A stretch of DNA of 64,000 bases from Stenotrophomonas rhizophila (GTDB lineage: Bacteria > Pseudomonadota > Gammaproteobacteria > Xanthomonadales > Xanthomonadaceae), in contig NZ_RCDC01000006.1 in NCBI RefSeq assembly GCF_003651185.1, forward strand, positions 124,001 to 188,000, given 5' to 3'. The notes below the pieces were generated by a model. The model was given only the letters and a program-made list of their open reading frames with translations. It had not been told where the DNA came from and did no database searches. The stretch's first letter is position 1. Each line of letters starts with the position of its first letter. The translations under genes and the position numbers were made by a program. Below are positions 61,845 through 64,000 of this stretch, one piece after another.

Positions 61845-61869
61845 GTAGTGCCGGCCGCCGGCCGGCTCC
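61845..61869 (+). repeat. SMAG-type GTAG palindromic repeat
   Basis: The same 25-base unit as at 19375, starting 15 bases after the M14 stop codon. Confidence 0.92.
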
Positions 61870-61937
61870 GGACCGTTCCCACCGCGACGCGCCGCTCCGC
61901 CACACTCACCTGATGGCGGGGCTTCCAACCCCCAAAC

Positions 61938-61961
61938 AACAGCCGACCAACGTCGGCTGTT
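61938..61961 (+). terminator. Terminator between the M14 gene and the Fur-controlled unit
   Basis: AACAGCCGAC-CAAC-GTCGGCTGTT, a perfect 10-bp stem followed by a T-rich stretch. It isolates the downstream Fur promoter from the peptidase transcript. Confidence 0.8.
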
Positions 61962-62001
61962 TCCGTTTGTCAGACACCCATCACACCCTATGTGAAATTT
62001 C

Positions 62002-62026
62002 CGTATTGCGAATCATTCGCAATACG
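62002..62026 (+). promoter_or_regulatory. Fur box
   Basis: A perfect 25-base palindrome CGTATTGCGAAT-C-ATTCGCAATACG. The central ATTGCGAATCATTCGCAAT is the Xanthomonadaceae version of the 9-1-9 Fur site. It lies 54 bases before the EF-hand protein start, so iron should repress that gene and those after it. Confidence 0.9.
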
Positions 62027-62080
62027 CATAGGATGGCGCCCGCCGGCTCGACCCGCAGCCGTCCCTCCAGGGGAACCACC

Positions 62081-62932
62081 ATGAAGATCGTTCCGCTCAC
62101 CGCTGCCCTGATGGCACTGGTGTGGGCCCCGGCCGTCCTCGCGCAGCCGGCCAGCAAGACCGCCACCGCCTCGCCGACCGCCACCGCTTTCCTCACGCAG
62201 TTCGCCACCGATGGGACCGACAGCGTCAGCTGGGCCCAGTTCGAGGCCTTCCGTAAACAGCGTTATGCCGAGACCGACCGCAACCACGACGGTCATGTCG
62301 ACGAACAGGAATACGTCGACGAGTACCTGCAGCGCTTCGACGTGCGTCTGGCCGACGCACGCGCCGGCCATCTGCGCCAGACCGACACCCGCTTCAAGGC
62401 GTTGGACCGCGACAAGAACGGCGCGGTCAGCCGAGCCGAGTACGATGCCGCCGGCGAACGTACCTGGGCCGGCTACGAGACGTCGCAGAACGCCACGCAG
62501 GAGACCGCCGCGGCGTCTTCGCGCGATCCGCTGAAGATGCCGACCTCGCATACCGCCAACGGCATGCTGGAACTCTACGACCGCAACAAGGATGGCGCGG
62601 TGGATCGCGAGGAGTTCGACGCGGTGCGTGCAGCGAGCTTCGCCGCCACCGACACCGACGGCAACGGCAAGCTGTCGCTGGCTGAGTACACCGCCGAATT
62701 CGAAGGCCGCCTGGACCAGCAGCGCCAGCGCGTGCGCGCCGATGCCGAGCGCCAGGCACGCGTGCGCTTCGCCTCGCTGGACAAGGACGCCGATGGCCGC
62801 ATGACGTTCGCCGAGTACCAGCTCTCGGGCAAGCGCATGTTTGATCGTGCCGACAGCAACGGCGATGGCATCGTCGACGCACGCGATCCCGAGCCGGTCG
62901 CCGGCGCGCACTCGGCCAACGGCAACCGCTAG
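62081..62932 (+). CDS. Exported protein with six EF-hand motifs
   Basis: A 283-residue protein with a Sec signal peptide (residues 1-22, ending VLAQP) and six calcium-binding loops: DRNHDGHVDEQE, DRDKNGAVSRAE, DRNKDGAVDREE, DTDGNGKLSLAE, DKDADGRMTFAE and DSNGDGIVDARD. All six keep Asp at positions 1 and 3 or equivalents and Gly at 6. It is therefore a periplasmic or secreted calcium-binding protein of calerythrin/calmodulin-like type. The ATG at 62081 has AGGGGAA upstream. It is downstream of a perfect Fur box and 178 bases before a TonB receptor. A link between calcium and iron uptake is inferred from position only. Confidence 0.92.
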   Translation: MKIVPLTAALMALVWAPAVLAQPASKTATASPTATAFLTQFATDGTDSVSWAQFEAFRKQRYAETDRNHDGHVDEQEYVDEYLQRFDVRLADARAGHLRQTDTRFKALDRDKNGAVSRAEYDAAGERTWAGYETSQNATQETAAASSRDPLKMPTSHTANGMLELYDRNKDGAVDREEFDAVRAASFAATDTDGNGKLSLAEYTAEFEGRLDQQRQRVRADAERQARVRFASLDKDADGRMTFAEYQLSGKRMFDRADSNGDGIVDARDPEPVAGAHSANGNR

Positions 62933-63110
62933 CGGCCAGGACGTGCCGTGAACGTCCCACGTATCAGCCAACGATGATTCCGGCGCGCGATTCCCCGCGC
63001 GTCCTTGCGCCTCCCAGCCCCGCTCGGTCCACCGATCGCCGCAGCCAGGAACGGCCCGCCGCCAACCGCGGCGCTCACGCCATTCCCTACCTCTCCTGCG
63101 GAGCCTGATC

Positions 63111-64000
63111 ATGACGTCGTCCCTCACCCTGCTGGCCATGGCGGTTGCCGCCAGCCTGTCCGTTACCGTGCACGCTGAAACCTTCAACGATGCCAGCACG
63201 CTGGATACCGTGCGTGTGCAGGCCGAGCGCGCCAGGAAAACGCGCTCGGCCAACCAGAACGTCACCGTGCTGACCGCGGCCGATCTCGACAACGAGATGG
63301 CCAACACGATGGAAGAGGCGATCCGCTACATCCCCGGTGTCAGCATCGTGGACATGGGCCGCTTCGGCGATAACGGCTTCAACATCCGTGGCCTGGAAAG
63401 CGACCGCGTGGCGATCACCGTCGATGGCCTGAGCCTGGGTGAATCGGTGGAAACCGCGCGCTCCTACGAGTTCTTCCGCGGTGGCCGCGGCGACGTGGAT
63501 ATCGATACGCTCAAGAGCCTGGCGGTGATCAAGGGTGCCGATTCGATCAGCGCCGGCAGCGGCGCACTGGGCGGCGCGGTGGTGTTCACCACCAAGGACC
63601 CGGCTGACTATCTCAAGGCGAGCGGCAACGATACCCACCTCGGGTTCAAGGCGGGGTACTCCGGTGCCAACGACGAAACCATGGGCACGCTGACCTTCGC
63701 CAACCGCACCGGCATCGTCGAATCGATGCTGGTCTACACCCGTCGCGAAGGCCATGAATCCGAGTCGTGGTACGACACCACGAACGATCGCATCGGGGTC
63801 GGCCGCCGCACGCCGGACCCGGTCGACAGCACGCGCGACAACCTGCTCGGCAAGCTCGACCTGCAGCTCGACGACGCCAACACGCTGGGCTTCCTCTACG
63901 AGCGTGGCCGCGCCACCAACGACGTGGACAACCTGTCGCGCGTCTATGCACCGGGTTACCTGTCGCGCAAAGGCCATGACACCAACGATCGCGACCGCTA
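63111..64000 (+). CDS. TonB-dependent haem/haemoglobin-type receptor, 3' partial
   Basis: The frame runs open from ATG 63111 (GGAG eight bases upstream) past the right edge, so only 296 residues are seen. A signal peptide (about residues 1-22, ending TVHAE) is followed by a TonB-box-like LDTVRVQAERA. The plug has IRYIPGVSIVDMGRFGDNGF, then NIRGLESDRVAITVDGLSLG and LAVIKGADSISAGSGALGGA. NIRGLE..RV...VDG is the pattern of the haemoglobin/transferrin/lactoferrin receptor family (HmuR-like). It is in the Fur-controlled unit behind the EF-hand gene. The 178-base gap could hold its own promoter; I saw no second Fur box. Confidence 0.9.
   Translation, partial: MTSSLTLLAMAVAASLSVTVHAETFNDASTLDTVRVQAERARKTRSANQNVTVLTAADLDNEMANTMEEAIRYIPGVSIVDMGRFGDNGFNIRGLESDRVAITVDGLSLGESVETARSYEFFRGGRGDVDIDTLKSLAVIKGADSISAGSGALGGAVVFTTKDPADYLKASGNDTHLGFKAGYSGANDETMGTLTFANRTGIVESMLVYTRREGHESESWYDTTNDRIGVGRRTPDPVDSTRDNLLGKLDLQLDDANTLGFLYERGRATNDVDNLSRVYAPGYLSRKGHDTNDRDR

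Noticed and set aside
1-64000. Genomic island, prophage or transposon
   Set aside because: No integrase, transposase or phage structural gene was recognised, no tRNA attachment site was seen, and base composition looks uniform apart from short intergenic stretches.

Overview
The window is GC-rich chromosomal DNA of a gammaproteobacterium of the Xanthomonadaceae, most likely Stenotrophomonas. The best evidence is the short palindromic repeats with a GTAG head between genes, which match the SMAG elements of Stenotrophomonas maltophilia. The gene set agrees: secreted M13, M14 and M28 peptidases, TonB-dependent receptors, DUF3247, DUF3297 and DUF3016 proteins, and fabA-fabB and dadA-alr pairs. 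I saw no rRNA, tRNA, CRISPR array, prophage or insertion sequence. The window opens inside a CsgG-like gene and closes inside a TonB-dependent receptor gene; both are partial.

1-22 kb: a CsgG-like protein, a secreted M28 peptidase, a LytS/LytTR two-component pair with a small lipoprotein, an MpaB-type oxygenase, a repeat-filled 0.87-kb gap, an M13 lipoprotein peptidase, a PAS-GGDEF-EAL protein, a LysR regulator divergent from a DODA-type dioxygenase, a CPA1 antiporter, small conserved genes, and msrB-motA-motB.

22-42 kb: a Gln-rich micro-protein, lrp divergent from dadA-alr (D-alanine catabolism), a hybrid sensor kinase, a tightly overlapped rsmC-rsuA-HAD operon, fabAB divergent from dinB, a metallo-beta-lactamase-fold protein with lost ligands, an NmrA-like/LysR divergent pair, gph, and a cobalamin block (btuB with its riboswitch, cobC).

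42-56 kb: tfoX-like and free-Met-sulfoxide reductase genes, bioD, a MocR regulator, then msrB-dipZ-msrA. That operon looks like a complete periplasmic methionine-sulfoxide repair system and lies divergent to an OmpR/EnvZ-type pair. An RstA/RstB pair follows, divergent to a small beta-barrel protein, then an asparagine-synthetase-like protein lacking the N-terminal Cys, a phasin and queD.

56-64 kb: a TonB-dependent receptor preceded by paired direct repeats, a giant M14 carboxypeptidase, and a Fur-box-controlled unit of a six-EF-hand secreted protein followed by a haem-type TonB receptor.

The most unusual signal is a family of long palindromic elements (7.7, 8.2 and 35.1 kb). They share a core, but each copy has private outer arms that pair with each other. 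Two copies form an exact 125-bp inverted repeat.
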